From: Senegalimassilia sp003474385
GTDB lineage: Bacteria > Actinomycetota > Coriobacteriia > Coriobacteriales > Eggerthellaceae
Direction: 5' to 3'
DNA length: 64,000 nucleotides
Assembly: GCF_003474385.1 (NCBI RefSeq)
Contig: NZ_QUCY01000003.1
Coordinates: 57,507-121,506, forward strand
In this document: in pieces, positions 16,136 through 24,833 of the stretch
How positions within the stretch are numbered: the stretch's first letter is position 1
Layout of the letters: the number at the start of each line of letters is the position of its first letter
Made by a program: the position numbers and the translations under genes
The notes under the pieces: generated by a model
Told to the model about the DNA's origin: nothing
The model's input: the letters and a program-made list of their open reading frames with translations, nothing else
Database searches by the model: none

Positions 16136-17272
16136 ATGCCCGAAGTCGATAGCGGTGCAGCCAGTGATTCGCCCATGGGTTTCGGCGAGATGATCGCGGC
16201 GTTTCACGGCTTCGAAATTTGCGAAGAGCCTTGGCGTCTCTATTACGACGAGACGGGAAACTGGCGCTCTGTCTCTTACAGAGACGGTAGGGTAAGGGAT
16301 GCCCGTGCCTTTGAGAGAGATTTTATACTCGGCGGCATCGTCGTGACGGACGATGCGGCGCTTCCCGAACTCCTAGAGGGCTCCAAGAAACTTCCGGCTC
16401 CGAACGGCGAGATAAAATGCAAATCGGTTCTCGGGGGCAGCAAAGATTTCCGGAAGGCTCTTAGGCGACAAGAGACAACGGACTTTTTGAGCCTCATCGA
16501 CAGAGGCGGGGTGGCCGTGCACTACCACGCTCAGGACAACCTGTACTACTCCATCGTTGACATAGTCGACTCCCTTATCGCAATACCCATTCATAGAGCC
16601 ACCGTGATATTTGAGCGGGAGCTGAAAAACGAGCTATACCTCTGCGCCCTTCAAGATCCGATTGCTTTCCTGGATGAGCTTTCTGGCTTTGGGTATCCGA
16701 ACGTCAGCCGAAGCAAAGTTCGCCCTTTCTGCGAATTTATCCAATGGGTCATCTCGCTCCGCCAGTCGACGGAACGGTCGTCTGAGGAGATGGAGGGTTT
16801 CTTTCTGGAGACTCTGAGGCAAATGGTGAAGGCCGCATCCAAAGAAGAACCCCTGGCTTTTCTTGAAGGCAACAAGGATGATTCGCTCGTTGACGACTTC
16901 TCTTCTCACTACATCTCGGCATGCGCAGTGCTCCCGAATGCGACTCACATTTTCGATGAAGAATCCTATGTTTCCATGGAGCTTGCCAAGCCTCTGAACA
17001 ACTACATTTTTGTCGATTCCAAAAGTGAGCCGTTGGTGCAGCTAGCTGATGTCTGGGTGGGGTTCCTCTCTCGTCTGTTCGCCTTTCTTGACGACTGGAT
17101 GCGAAATCCTGACGACGGGCATCTTCAATCGCAAGAGATCGACAACTTAAGAACGGCAAAAAGGCTAATTGATCGCTCCGACGGCCTCCATCGTTCACTC
17201 ATATCGAACGTAGGTGCAAATGGCACCATCCTCGGAAGAGAGAACGCATTGAGTTTTCTCTGCAGCCCTTAA
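16136..17272 (+). CDS. DUF3800-like protein
   Basis: 378 residues from the ATG at 16136 behind AAGGAGG. After a short leader the protein reads WRLYYDETGNW and later FILGGIVVTDD, the DUF3800 start pattern (YxDESG followed by F-x-x-GG), and it ends with a segment with PLVQLADVWVGFLSR, typical of the domain's last acidic motif (QLAD). DUF3800 is thought to have an RNase-H-like fold and is common in mobile and defence-associated DNA; its function is not known. This copy is longer than the usual 200-280 residues. It sits between insertion sequences, consistent with cargo. Confidence 0.65.
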   Translation: MPEVDSGAASDSPMGFGEMIAAFHGFEICEEPWRLYYDETGNWRSVSYRDGRVRDARAFERDFILGGIVVTDDAALPELLEGSKKLPAPNGEIKCKSVLGGSKDFRKALRRQETTDFLSLIDRGGVAVHYHAQDNLYYSIVDIVDSLIAIPIHRATVIFERELKNELYLCALQDPIAFLDELSGFGYPNVSRSKVRPFCEFIQWVISLRQSTERSSEEMEGFFLETLRQMVKAASKEEPLAFLEGNKDDSLVDDFSSHYISACAVLPNATHIFDEESYVSMELAKPLNNYIFVDSKSEPLVQLADVWVGFLSRLFAFLDDWMRNPDDGHLQSQEIDNLRTAKRLIDRSDGLHRSLISNVGANGTILGRENALSFLCSP

Positions 17273-17301
17273 ATCATATACGGGGTAGCTCCCCAGCAAA
17301 G

Positions 17302-17342
17302 CAAGAGCTATTCCGTATACGCGGTCCACGGAATAGCTCTTG
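17302..17342. terminator. 15-bp perfect hairpin after the DUF3800 gene
   Basis: CAAGAGCTATTCCGT and ACGGAATAGCTCTTG pair over 15 bases around an 11-base loop, 30 bases after the DUF3800 stop. There is no T run on the + strand, so termination is possible but not certain. Confidence 0.5.
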
Positions 17343-17520
17343 GCCGCCGCGCGTCTTCGCCCTCGGAAGGTTCGATTCGCGCACGCTAGGGTGGCATCGT
17401 TATGGGAGCGAGTCTTCTCGAAACGACACGGCGGCATTGCACGCCTCGCCTTTATCGATGAGTGCATTCCAAAGGATTGTGCCTCTAGCATGCATGTCCG
17501 AAAAGACGACACAGGTCAGA

Positions 17521-17650
17521 AGACATACGGATAAGCGCAGGTCAGCGGCCGGCACCGCCACTCGTCGGCCGATTTGAACGCCTTCTCGTTGAGGTTGGAG
17601 ACTGTGTCGGCGGAGATGCCCGCGCCCCACAGGATCTCGCTGACGCCCTC
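17521..17650 (-). pseudogene. Fragment of a second IS256-family transposase
   Basis: About 130 bases align, with many substitutions, to 18382-18511 inside the neighbouring IS256 transposase (shared stretches include GGCGGAGA, CCCGCGCCCCA and AGGATCTCG). No open frame remains. Homology stops at 17650, exactly where the left terminal repeat of the next element begins, so this is an older relative cut by that insertion or by recombination between copies. Confidence 0.7.
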
Positions 17651-18975
17651 GGTACCGTCAATAGTTTTGCGCAAATTCAGTCAGCCGCCGGCACGGCTAC
17701 TCCTTGAGCAGAGACGCGTCCAGGTAGCGGCGGGAGCCCCATTCGCTGTCCGCGACGTATTTCAGGCGGGCGGCCACCAGCATCAGCGCGGATTTCCCGT
17801 CGGGGAACGTGCCGACCACGCGGGTCCTGCGCCTGATTTCCCTGTTCAGGCGCTCGATGGCGTTGTTCGTGCGTATGCGCCGCCAATGCTCGCGGGGCAT
17901 CTCGCATCACGTCAGCGTCTCGGCGAAGCCCTCGCGCACGACCTTGGCGGCCTCCTTCAGCTTCATCGACTCGAGCTCGGCGGCCACCGACCCCGCCTTG
18001 GCCGACGCCGCCTCGCGCGACTCCATGGCGTGGATGGCCTTGAGCATGGCCGCGACCTGGGGGCGCTTGGATTTGGGGATCTTGGCAAGGACATTGCGGT
18101 AGAAGGCACGGTGCAGCGCTGGTATTTGGCCCCGGGGAACACCTCGGCGATCGATCCGACCATGCCGGCGGCCTTGTCGCCGGTGAACATGCGCACGCCG
18201 CGAAGGCCGCGCGACTTCAGCCACGACAGGAAGTCGCGCCAGCACTCCGACGACTCGGTGAAGCCCTCGGCGCAGCCGATCACCTCGCGGTAGCCGTCCT
18301 CGTTCACGCCGATCGCTGCCATGACCGCCACGTTCTCGTAGGAGCCGCCCCAGCTTCGCTTCAGGTAGATGCCGTCGACGTAGACGTACGGGTATTCGCA
18401 GGCCAGGGGCCTGCATCGCCACTCCTCGACCGCCTTGAAAGCCTTGTCGTTCAGGTTGGGGACCGTGCCGGCGGAGACGCCCGCGCCCCAGAGGATCTCG
18501 CCGACGTCCTCGATGCGCCGCGTCGACACGCCGGCCAGGTGCATCTCGATGATGGCCTCCTCGACCGAGGTCTCGCGCCTCTTGTAGCGCTCGATGACCG
18601 CCGTGGCGAAGCGCATGCCCTTGAGCTTGGGCATCCTGAGCGTGACCTGGCCCGACGTGGTGGTGAAGCCTCGCTTGTAGTGGCCGGCGCGGTACGCCGC
18701 CCGCCCGTCGGTGCGCTCATAGGGCGCGGCGCCCACCAGCTGGTCGGCCTCCTCGTCGAGCATCGCGTTGATGGTCTCCTCGATGGTTTTCCTGACCAGC
18801 TCGCGCAGCTCGGACTTCACCGCCTCCTCGTCGAATGATACGATTGGGTTGGACATGGCCTGCCTCCTAGCATGATTGAATTCGACACTCAAATCATACC
18901 GACGGCACGTGCCATGTCTTTTCTCTTTTCTGGACGTGTTCAGCTTTCAAAGTGCGCAAAGAATTTTACGTTACC
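17651..18975 (-). mobile_element. IS256-family insertion sequence, inactivated
   Basis: About 1.33 kb, the usual length of IS256. Imperfect terminal repeats can be read: GGTACCGTCAATAG then TTTTGCGCA at 17651-17673, and the reverse complement of 18953-18975, GGTAACGTAAAATTC then TTTGCGCA, with 17 of 23 bases matching. No target duplication is visible. The flanks are two different broken elements, an IS256 fragment on the left and an IS110-type fragment on the right, which suggests deletion or recombination after insertion. Confidence 0.65.
17697..18856 (-). pseudogene. IS256-family transposase with frameshift and nonsense codon
   Basis: Starts at ATG 18856 (behind AGGAGG) with SFDEEAVKSELRELVRKTIEE and contains the family core: YVYVDGIYLKRSWGG with a catalytic Asp, FTGDKAAGMVGSIAEVFPGAKYQRCTV. 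A one-base deletion near 18105-18107 shifts the frame where VHFYRNV is expected (CAC reads CC). The frame then continues as FYRNVLAKIPKSKRPQVA until an in-frame TGA at 17907-17909, after which PREHWRRIRTNNAIERLNREIRRRT (the last catalytic Glu region) carries on to 17697. Two separate lesions make it non-functional as a single protein. Confidence 0.9.
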
Positions 18976-19146
18976 CGCCTATGCGGCGGCCCACTCAACC
19001 ATGTCGCCCGCCGTTGGGCATCCCGCGAACTTGGCGCTTCTGGTTTCCCCGGTGGAAACGCCGAGGGCGCGCATCGCGACCGATTCGGCGTGCTGGTCGA
19101 TCGCGATGGTCGAGGCGCGGCTGGACCTGACGGCGTGCTCTTGCAT
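18976..19146 (-). pseudogene. Truncated IS110-type transposase N-terminus
   Basis: Starts at ATG 19146 behind AAAGGAG and reads RASTIAIDQHAESVAMRAL then STGETRSAKFAGCPTAGDMVEW before running into a stop at the IS256 junction. ID-x-H near the N-terminus and TGE-x-x-x-A-x-F are the beginning of an IS110/IS1111-type RuvC-like domain. Only about 55 of the expected 350-400 residues remain; the IS256 right end lies directly at the break. Confidence 0.65.
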
Positions 19147-19160
19147 GGCGAAGCTCCTTT

Positions 19161-19186
19161 CTGCCGTTCGCCGCGGCGAACGGCAG
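19161..19186. repeat. Perfect 26-bp palindrome
   Basis: CTGCCGTTCGCCG followed at once by CGGCGAACGGCAG, with no spacer. It lies just upstream of the truncated IS110-type gene and is probably part of that element's end or promoter. About 165 bases between it and the restriction gene at 19351 show nothing else recognisable. Confidence 0.6.
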
Positions 19187-19350
19187 CTGGTTTGCATGGC
19201 GGTACCCAGCGTACGCCAACAGCCCACGGTCGAACAGCTCAGTGGCTTCTTTCGATTATCGGTTCAGCGGATGCGGGACATATCGTCTACGAAGGGGCTA
19301 TGCCCTCGTTCGTCACCGTTAGCGGGGGGATCCCCCGCACCCCTGCAATA

Positions 19351-20847
19351 TTAGGATGCATACTGAAATATCGAATTCGCGATTTCTCGGCTTACGCAAG
19401 AGCTAAACGTATTATCTGGGTTTATGTTTGCGCACCCAATGTCGATACTCTCCATGAACCCAATACGCCATTGCTCGTACGATGTTTTAGAGCTGAGCAG
19501 AAGCAATGTTTCTGGTTTCTGGTGACCCTCCGCTTCCGTCAAATAGCGGTACCTGTATTCGCCTAGCTGCATTAAGCCTTTTCGAGTTTGGGATACAAGA
19601 TTCTTCTTGGTGATGGTCTTAGCTTCAACGATAAGGCATTTATCGTCTCTTATGCCTAGCAAATCAACAGCATCAGATTTGAATACTTTGAAATCCGCTT
19701 CAATCATTCTTTGTCGAGCAATTCCAACCAACTCTTCATGGCGACGACCAGCCTTCGTGCGACGCTGGATTCCAAGGCGGATGGCGTCGGGCGAATAGTG
19801 TCTCTCGTTGATATTAGGATTAAAGCTAGGTGAACTTGGAGGCGTTGAAAAATCAACAAGCCTAAGATCGCCGGACGTAGTGCCAGAAATAATTTCCGTA
19901 TGGTCGATCGTAAATCCATCTCCTTGAATGGGCGAAAGGATCTCAACATGTTGGCTCATAGTGCTGGTATCGGGCGAACCGTAATAGACAAACCAGTCAA
20001 ACGAATCGGATTCTTGTCCCTTAGGGAACCAATACTCATCCTGGTTTGTCTCATGAATAGAACAAATGTCATCAATCTGGAATAAGTTCTCAATTGCATA
20101 CTGACTTAGGCGCAGCTCCTGACGGCCACCAATCGCAAGACCGGTTTGGAGAAGTAGGGAAAACCATTCAGCGCAGCTTCTCCTTAGCACTTGGTCGTGT
20201 GTAAGAACTCCGTTTGCCCTGATGTATTTCAAATTCTCGTAACCCAACAAGGGGTTGTCGTGGTTTTTGACAGGAACGAGTGCAGTGGCGCACTCTGCTG
20301 CAGTTAAAACCGCATTAGTGGGGTTTTCCTCGTACAAAGCGAGAAGCGTGCGGATAATCAGAACAGCAGGTTTGATCCGAACACCATGGGTTTTGTCGAG
20401 CATCCATCTCTTGTTGATGCCTCTAGCTTGAGCATACGCTTTTGCCTGGTTTGGTATGCCTTTATAGTCATTGGGGTATTGATATCTAAGGGCCTGTGTT
20501 GCCATCATTTCCGAATAACTCATCTCTCCATCGAGAAACAAGAGACCGGCTGGCGTGATGTTCAGATTCAAGGTACTCGTTAGGGTTGTAGAGACAATAA
20601 GACCGAGTTCGGAAAGGATTTGCTGATAGTCACGCCATGTATCCGAATGCCCAGAGTCGGATCGGATGTTTTCGGAAAACATACTCAGATTTGCCATATA
20701 CGAAGAAACGCACTGAGAAAAATCGGGTGCTCCCTTAAACAGATCGGCGGCCTCAAGCAAAGCCGACAGAGAAGCGCTGTCGACCATACCCATGTGTTGT
20801 GTGAGCTGCCAGTTATACCCTGGATAAGGGAGTGTCAAATCTGCCAT
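19351..20847 (-). CDS. Putative type II restriction endonuclease
   Basis: 498 residues. Near the C-terminus (about residues 400-430) the sequence DAVDLLGIRDDKCLIVEAKTITKKNL fits the PD-(D/E)-x-K nuclease pattern (D, then E-x-K). The N-terminal 350 residues are not recognised and probably recognise DNA. It begins one base after the stop of a C5-cytosine methyltransferase on the same strand, the classic arrangement of a type II restriction-modification pair. Both genes are clearly more A+T-rich than the backbone, suggesting horizontal gain. Recognition sequence unknown. Confidence 0.7.
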   Translation of the reverse strand: MADLTLPYPGYNWQLTQHMGMVDSASLSALLEAADLFKGAPDFSQCVSSYMANLSMFSENIRSDSGHSDTWRDYQQILSELGLIVSTTLTSTLNLNITPAGLLFLDGEMSYSEMMATQALRYQYPNDYKGIPNQAKAYAQARGINKRWMLDKTHGVRIKPAVLIIRTLLALYEENPTNAVLTAAECATALVPVKNHDNPLLGYENLKYIRANGVLTHDQVLRRSCAEWFSLLLQTGLAIGGRQELRLSQYAIENLFQIDDICSIHETNQDEYWFPKGQESDSFDWFVYYGSPDTSTMSQHVEILSPIQGDGFTIDHTEIISGTTSGDLRLVDFSTPPSSPSFNPNINERHYSPDAIRLGIQRRTKAGRRHEELVGIARQRMIEADFKVFKSDAVDLLGIRDDKCLIVEAKTITKKNLVSQTRKGLMQLGEYRYRYLTEAEGHQKPETLLLLSSKTSYEQWRIGFMESIDIGCANINPDNTFSSCVSREIANSIFQYAS

Positions 20848-20848
20848 A

Positions 20849-21865
20849 TTAATAACCCAGCGCTTTCTTTATTGCTTTGCCGATGGCTTTTGCCATAAGA
20901 ACAGGAACAGCATTGCCAACAGCGCGATACTGCCAAGTTGTGGTGTTGGCAAACTCATACCAGTCAGGGAAAGTCTGAAGACGTGCAGCTTCGCGAACGG
21001 TAATATGCCTTGGATCGAATGGGTGAATGAACGGCCTACCGCCACCGCCTCGGGAGCCAACCAGGACCGTTCCGGAAGGTCTATCAGGGTGTACTCGATC
21101 GGTGTGGTCCGTGTGATCCCTCTCGCCTGGTTTTACCTTGTCGTATCTGTTTCTAACCCTATCGCAGTGTGCTCGAATGACATGATTCGGCACACCTTCG
21201 AGGTCTTCAAATGCGAATCTTGATTTAACCCATCCAGCTTGACCGTCTTTTGGCTTTTCAAAATGAGTTGGCTTAGGGAATTCGAACGGAATGTCCTCTT
21301 TGAAGCCGACAATTATGACGCGCTTTCGAATCTGGGGACATCCATAATCTGCCGAATTCATCACCTTATAATGAAAGTGATACTTTGTATTTTCCTCGAG
21401 ATATTGAAGAAATTCTTTCCAGTCCTGACCGCCATTAACGGTTAGAAGGCCAGGAACGTTTTCGAACACGAACGCGCGAGGCTGAAGCTCGTTAAGCATG
21501 CGAACATACTGATAAACGAGCATCCCTCGAGGGTCTGCACACGCCTTGCGCTGGCCAAGGATACTGAACGCCTGGCATGGAGGACCACCAGCCATGAGAT
21601 CGAACTGATTGATGCCGGTAATTTGTCTGATGTGATCACCAGTCGAATCGTTAATATCAGCTGCCTCGATTACAGCATTGGGAAAATTGTTTTGGAGAGT
21701 CTCGCAATGTTGTTTCTCCAAGTCGGAGGCGTATGCGGTTCTAAAGCCTGCAAGAGATAAACCCAGATCGAGTCCGCCACCACCGGAGAAGAAGGACACT
21801 ACAGTTGGAGCGTTCTTGTCTTCGGTAAGCGTGTAGCCATTCAGTGTTTGCAAAAATTGGTTCAA
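20849..21865 (-). CDS. DNA cytosine-5 methyltransferase
   Basis: About 338 residues with the ordered C5-methyltransferase motifs: VVSFFSGGGGLDLGL (I, SAM binding), LMAGGPPCQAFSILGQR (IV, catalytic Cys), FVFENVPGLL (VI, ENV), CPQIRKRVIIVGF (VIII), and near the end REAARLQTFPDWYEF with YRAVGNAVPVLMAKAIG (IX-X). It protects the host against the adjoining nuclease. I chose a TTG start at 21865 behind GAGGTG; an in-frame ATG at 21928 is possible and would add 21 residues. The target-recognition region between motifs VIII and IX is short. Confidence 0.92.
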   Translation of the reverse strand: MNQFLQTLNGYTLTEDKNAPTVVSFFSGGGGLDLGLSLAGFRTAYASDLEKQHCETLQNNFPNAVIEAADINDSTGDHIRQITGINQFDLMAGGPPCQAFSILGQRKACADPRGMLVYQYVRMLNELQPRAFVFENVPGLLTVNGGQDWKEFLQYLEENTKYHFHYKVMNSADYGCPQIRKRVIIVGFKEDIPFEFPKPTHFEKPKDGQAGWVKSRFAFEDLEGVPNHVIRAHCDRVRNRYDKVKPGERDHTDHTDRVHPDRPSGTVLVGSRGGGGRPFIHPFDPRHITVREAARLQTFPDWYEFANTTTWQYRAVGNAVPVLMAKAIGKAIKKALGY

Positions 21866-22373
21866 TGTGCACCTCAGTATGATTTTATTTAATCTCTTTA
21901 TTCTATCTTCGGAAGTAGTGGCTCTCATAATAATTTCTGGTTGCGATGCAGAAACTGCAGCTAAAAACCAGAAAGGCTTGTCCATGAATAATCGTCCCCG
22001 CAGTTCAAAACGGGGCTTGCAGGCGGCAAGGGTGGGACGGCAAACGCTGCGAAGCGCGCCGGTTGCGCGGGGCGCGTCCTGGCCGGTGCTCGGGAAGCGC
22101 GATCGCAAGGCTCTGGCGCGATCCGTGGATCATGGGCGGTAGCTAGAACGTCCATCCCCATCAGGCGGGACGCCGGCTTTCGACGTTCCGGCGGTGGCCC
22201 CGCCGCGCCATCGCCCCGCCGTCGCGCTTTCGCCTGCGGACGGTCCCCGCGAAGGCCGTCGACCGCGCCGCTGCTTTGCATGACGCCCATGCTTTCGCGC
22301 TCTTTAAGGGACTCTTTCCATACTGCCGAACAACGCCTTATGCGCTGTTTTGTTAGACTCCGTGTCGGACAGG

Positions 22374-22389
22374 GTGAACAGGGGACGAT
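22374..22389 (+). repeat. Half copy of the GAACAGGGGACGG repeat
   Basis: GTGAACAGGGGACGAT matches the outer arm of the hairpin repeats at 25390-25468 and 28732-28813. The same half unit occurs inverted at 27079-27096. Confidence 0.5.
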
Positions 22390-22442
22390 TACAATCGTGC
22401 ATCGCGGCGGCATGCGCGCCTGATGCGTGGTAGCCTCCGTGC

Positions 22443-22452
22443 GGGGGGGGGG
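22443..22452 (+). repeat. Run of ten G upstream of the MFS gene
   Basis: Ten G residues lie 145 bases before the MFS start. If it falls in the leader or promoter region, length changes could alter expression, but no promoter was identified around it. Confidence 0.45.
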
Positions 22453-22596
22453 CGGCCCTCTTCCTGCCGACTCTTGCCGTTAAGCGGTGGCAAGGCGTCC
22501 CGGGACCGTCGAGTTGCGCATTCGCGTGCAAAAACGGCGCCGGACCTTGCCCCATGCGGTGTGCTTCCGTTCGACTATTTAAGAAAAGTGCAGGTT

Positions 22597-23793
22597 ATGA
22601 GCGCAAACAAAGATAAGAGCAAGAAGCGCGGCCAATCCAATAAGCTTCCCTTCGTTTTGATGGGCGGGCATATCTGCGTCGATGCCGCACAGGGCGGCTT
22701 AGCTTCGGTGCTGCCGTTTCTGGTGATTCAATCCGGGTTCTCGTACACCGAGATAACGGCGCTGGTTTTGGCGTCGAACATCGCGTCGGCGGTCATCCAG
22801 CCCCTGTTCGGTCTCATGGGCGACAAGAAGGCGCGTCCGTGGCTCATGTCGGTCGGCGTGGCGCTTGCGGGCTTGGGCATCGCGCTGGTGGGCGTGCTGC
22901 AGTCGTATTGGCTGGTGGTTTTGGCGGCAATGGCTTCGGGGGTCGGCAATGCCATGCTGCACCCGGAAGGGGCGCGCTTGGCATACCTCGCCGGCGGCGA
23001 CGACAAAGCCATGAGCATGTCGATTTTCTCCGTCGGCGGCCAAATCGGCTTCTGTCTAGGGCCCATCATCGGCGTCGCCGCCGTTACGGCGTTCGGGCTT
23101 TCGGGCACGCTCGTGTATCTGGTCCTCTGCCTTCCGTACGCGCTGGTGCTCCTTGCGCTGAGCAAGCGCTTCCTGGCCTTCGGCGTCCGCGGAGGCGGCT
23201 CGTTGGCGGGCCGGGGCAAGCGCGACCGATGGGGTGCGTTCGGCGTGGTGCTCGGCGCGCTTTCGGTTCGCTCCATCGTGTTCTATGGCGTGACCAGCTT
23301 CTTCCCGCTCTACTTGGTGACCACGTTCAACGCGGCGGAAGATTCCGCCTCGCTGCTTATCACCGTGTTCTCGATTTTCGGCGCGGTGGCAACGGCTTCG
23401 GCTGGCTTCATGTCGCATCGTGTTCCCGCGTCGCGCCTCATGATCGGCTGTTTCGTTCTCATGGTGGCGTCGCTTGCCTCGTTCCTGCTTTCGGGCAGCG
23501 TGTGGCTCTGCGTGGCGGCGGTTATGGTGCTGGCGATGTGCTTGAATCTTTTCAACCCGCCCGCCGTGGCGCTGGCGCAGGAGTATCTGCCCGAGCATCT
23601 GGGCACAGCATCGGGGCTCACCTTTGGCGTGGCGGTAGCTGTCGGCGGCATCGCGTCGCCCATGCTCGGTGCGCTGGGCGACGGCGCGGGCCTTGCGTCC
23701 GCCATTTGGGTTCTGGCTGCGCTCGCCGCGGCCGGCCTTGCGCTCTCGATCGGCGTCGCCGTAATCGAGCGGCGCGGTGCACAGAAAGGCTAG
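22597..23793 (+). CDS. MFS exporter, fosmidomycin-resistance (Fsr) type
   Basis: 398 residues with twelve likely membrane segments. The N-terminus reads LPFVLMGGHICVDAAQGGLASVLPFL, the Fsr-type first helix (GH-x-x-x-D), and the loop after helix 2 has GLMGDKKARPW, the MFS motif A variant. HPEGARLAYLAGG in helix 4-5 is also typical of the Fsr subfamily. It is a proton-driven exporter of small molecules; substrate unknown. I start at ATG 22597, where the hydrophobic pattern begins; longer in-frame extensions upstream have proline- and arginine-rich sequence unlike the family. Confidence 0.85.
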   Translation: MSANKDKSKKRGQSNKLPFVLMGGHICVDAAQGGLASVLPFLVIQSGFSYTEITALVLASNIASAVIQPLFGLMGDKKARPWLMSVGVALAGLGIALVGVLQSYWLVVLAAMASGVGNAMLHPEGARLAYLAGGDDKAMSMSIFSVGGQIGFCLGPIIGVAAVTAFGLSGTLVYLVLCLPYALVLLALSKRFLAFGVRGGGSLAGRGKRDRWGAFGVVLGALSVRSIVFYGVTSFFPLYLVTTFNAAEDSASLLITVFSIFGAVATASAGFMSHRVPASRLMIGCFVLMVASLASFLLSGSVWLCVAAVMVLAMCLNLFNPPAVALAQEYLPEHLGTASGLTFGVAVAVGGIASPMLGALGDGAGLASAIWVLAALAAAGLALSIGVAVIERRGAQKG

Positions 23794-24026
23794 CAAGTGT
23801 GCAGTCAGATAAGCGTCGACACTTGTCGCTGCTGACCAATGGATGCAAAGCCCTCTTCGCGCCTGCTCGGTTACGCGTAAATACCTTCGCCAACCTTGAA
23901 GCAGATTGCGGCGCGGCGCCGCTGGCGAAGTGCCGCTACATGGCCGTACTATGGCGGTCTCGAAACTCCACGATGCCGTAAAATCGACGTCGCAGACCCA
24001 ACAATCAATCCTGCGAAAGAAGGTCT

Positions 24027-24821
24027 ATGAACGAATTCGACGACATCATCGGTTACGATGCCACCAAGGAAGAGCTCGTCCGCATCGCCGATACGCTCAA
24101 AAACGCCGAGCGTTATCGGAAGCTTGGCATGGCGTCCCCGCGCGGCCTGATTCTGTATGGTCGGCCGGGAACGGGCAAAACGCTTATGGCGAACTGCCTC
24201 ATCAAGGCAAGCGGGCGCCCTGCATTCACCTGTCGCCGTACCGAGTCGGACAACCCCTTCATCGACAAGATGAAGGGCGTCTTCGAGGAAGCGGAGCAAA
24301 ACGCGCCGTCCATCGTGCTCCTTGACGACATGGACAAATTCGCCAACAGCGACTTCCAGCATCGCGATGCCGCCGAGTTCGTGGCTGTGCAAAGCTGCAT
24401 CGACAACATGCGCGGCACAGAAGTGTTCGTGCTGGCCACCGCCAACGAGAATATCAAGAATCTGCCGGGTTCCCTGCTCAGACCTGGGCATTTCGATCGG
24501 CAGATTTGCGTGGAAACTCCGAAGGGCGAGGATGCGGTCAGGATCGTCGCCGGCTACTTGGCGAACAAGCCCTTCGCTGAAGACCTCGATCCGGAGCTGA
24601 TCGCCTCGATGCTGGCGGGGCATTCGTGTGCAACGCTCGAAACCGTGGTGAACGAGGCCGGCATCATCGCCGCCTATTCGAAGAGCGATCGCATCACAAC
24701 CGAGCACATGATTGAGGCGAGCATGCGCGCCGTGTTCCACGCGCCGGCGGAGTGCCTGTACGAGACGGACGTCGTGGACCTATCCAGCAGGTCGACGAAG
24801 TCGATCGTCGTGTGGCACTAG
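24027..24821 (+). CDS. FtsH-like AAA+ ATPase, cut by an amber codon
   Basis: 264 residues holding a complete AAA+ domain: Walker A GRPGTGKT, Walker B IVLLDDMDKF (DD where most have DE), sensor 1 ATANEN and LLRPGHFDRQ (second-region-of-homology, one arginine replaced by His), then the four-helix lid. There is no N-terminal membrane segment, unlike FtsH. It ends SIVVWH followed by TAG, and the same frame continues AGHAVMQELL. The canonical motif is HEAGH, so the amber replaces the catalytic glutamate of the zinc protease (GAG to TAG is one change). It may make an ATPase-only protein or be a pseudogene. Confidence 0.75.
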   Translation: MNEFDDIIGYDATKEELVRIADTLKNAERYRKLGMASPRGLILYGRPGTGKTLMANCLIKASGRPAFTCRRTESDNPFIDKMKGVFEEAEQNAPSIVLLDDMDKFANSDFQHRDAAEFVAVQSCIDNMRGTEVFVLATANENIKNLPGSLLRPGHFDRQICVETPKGEDAVRIVAGYLANKPFAEDLDPELIASMLAGHSCATLETVVNEAGIIAAYSKSDRITTEHMIEASMRAVFHAPAECLYETDVVDLSSRSTKSIVVWH

Positions 24822-24833
24822 GCCGGCCATGCT

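Larger units (their letters stand above)
21866..22596. other. Gene-poor stretch between the restriction system and the MFS gene
   Basis: About 730 bases. The first 130 are A+T-rich like the methyltransferase gene; from 22000 on the DNA is very GC-rich and no frame looks like a known protein. It holds a half copy of the GAACAGGGGACG repeat (22374-22389) and a run of ten G (22443-22452). The change of composition near 22000 probably marks the edge of the accessory segment. Confidence 0.4.

Noticed and set aside
17574..18293. A 239-codon plus-strand frame over the IS256 pseudogene
   Set aside because: It is the reverse of the transposase; the minus-strand frame holds all family motifs despite its lesions.
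22423..22596. N-terminal extension of the MFS gene
   Set aside because: The added residues are Arg/Gly/Pro-rich, cross the G10 run and do not fit the family; ATG 22597 is where the first helix pattern begins.
24819..24821. Pyrrolysine or other programmed readthrough of the TAG
   Set aside because: No pyl genes, stem-loop or suppressor tRNA are visible in the window; recorded as a finding, but recoding is not claimed.
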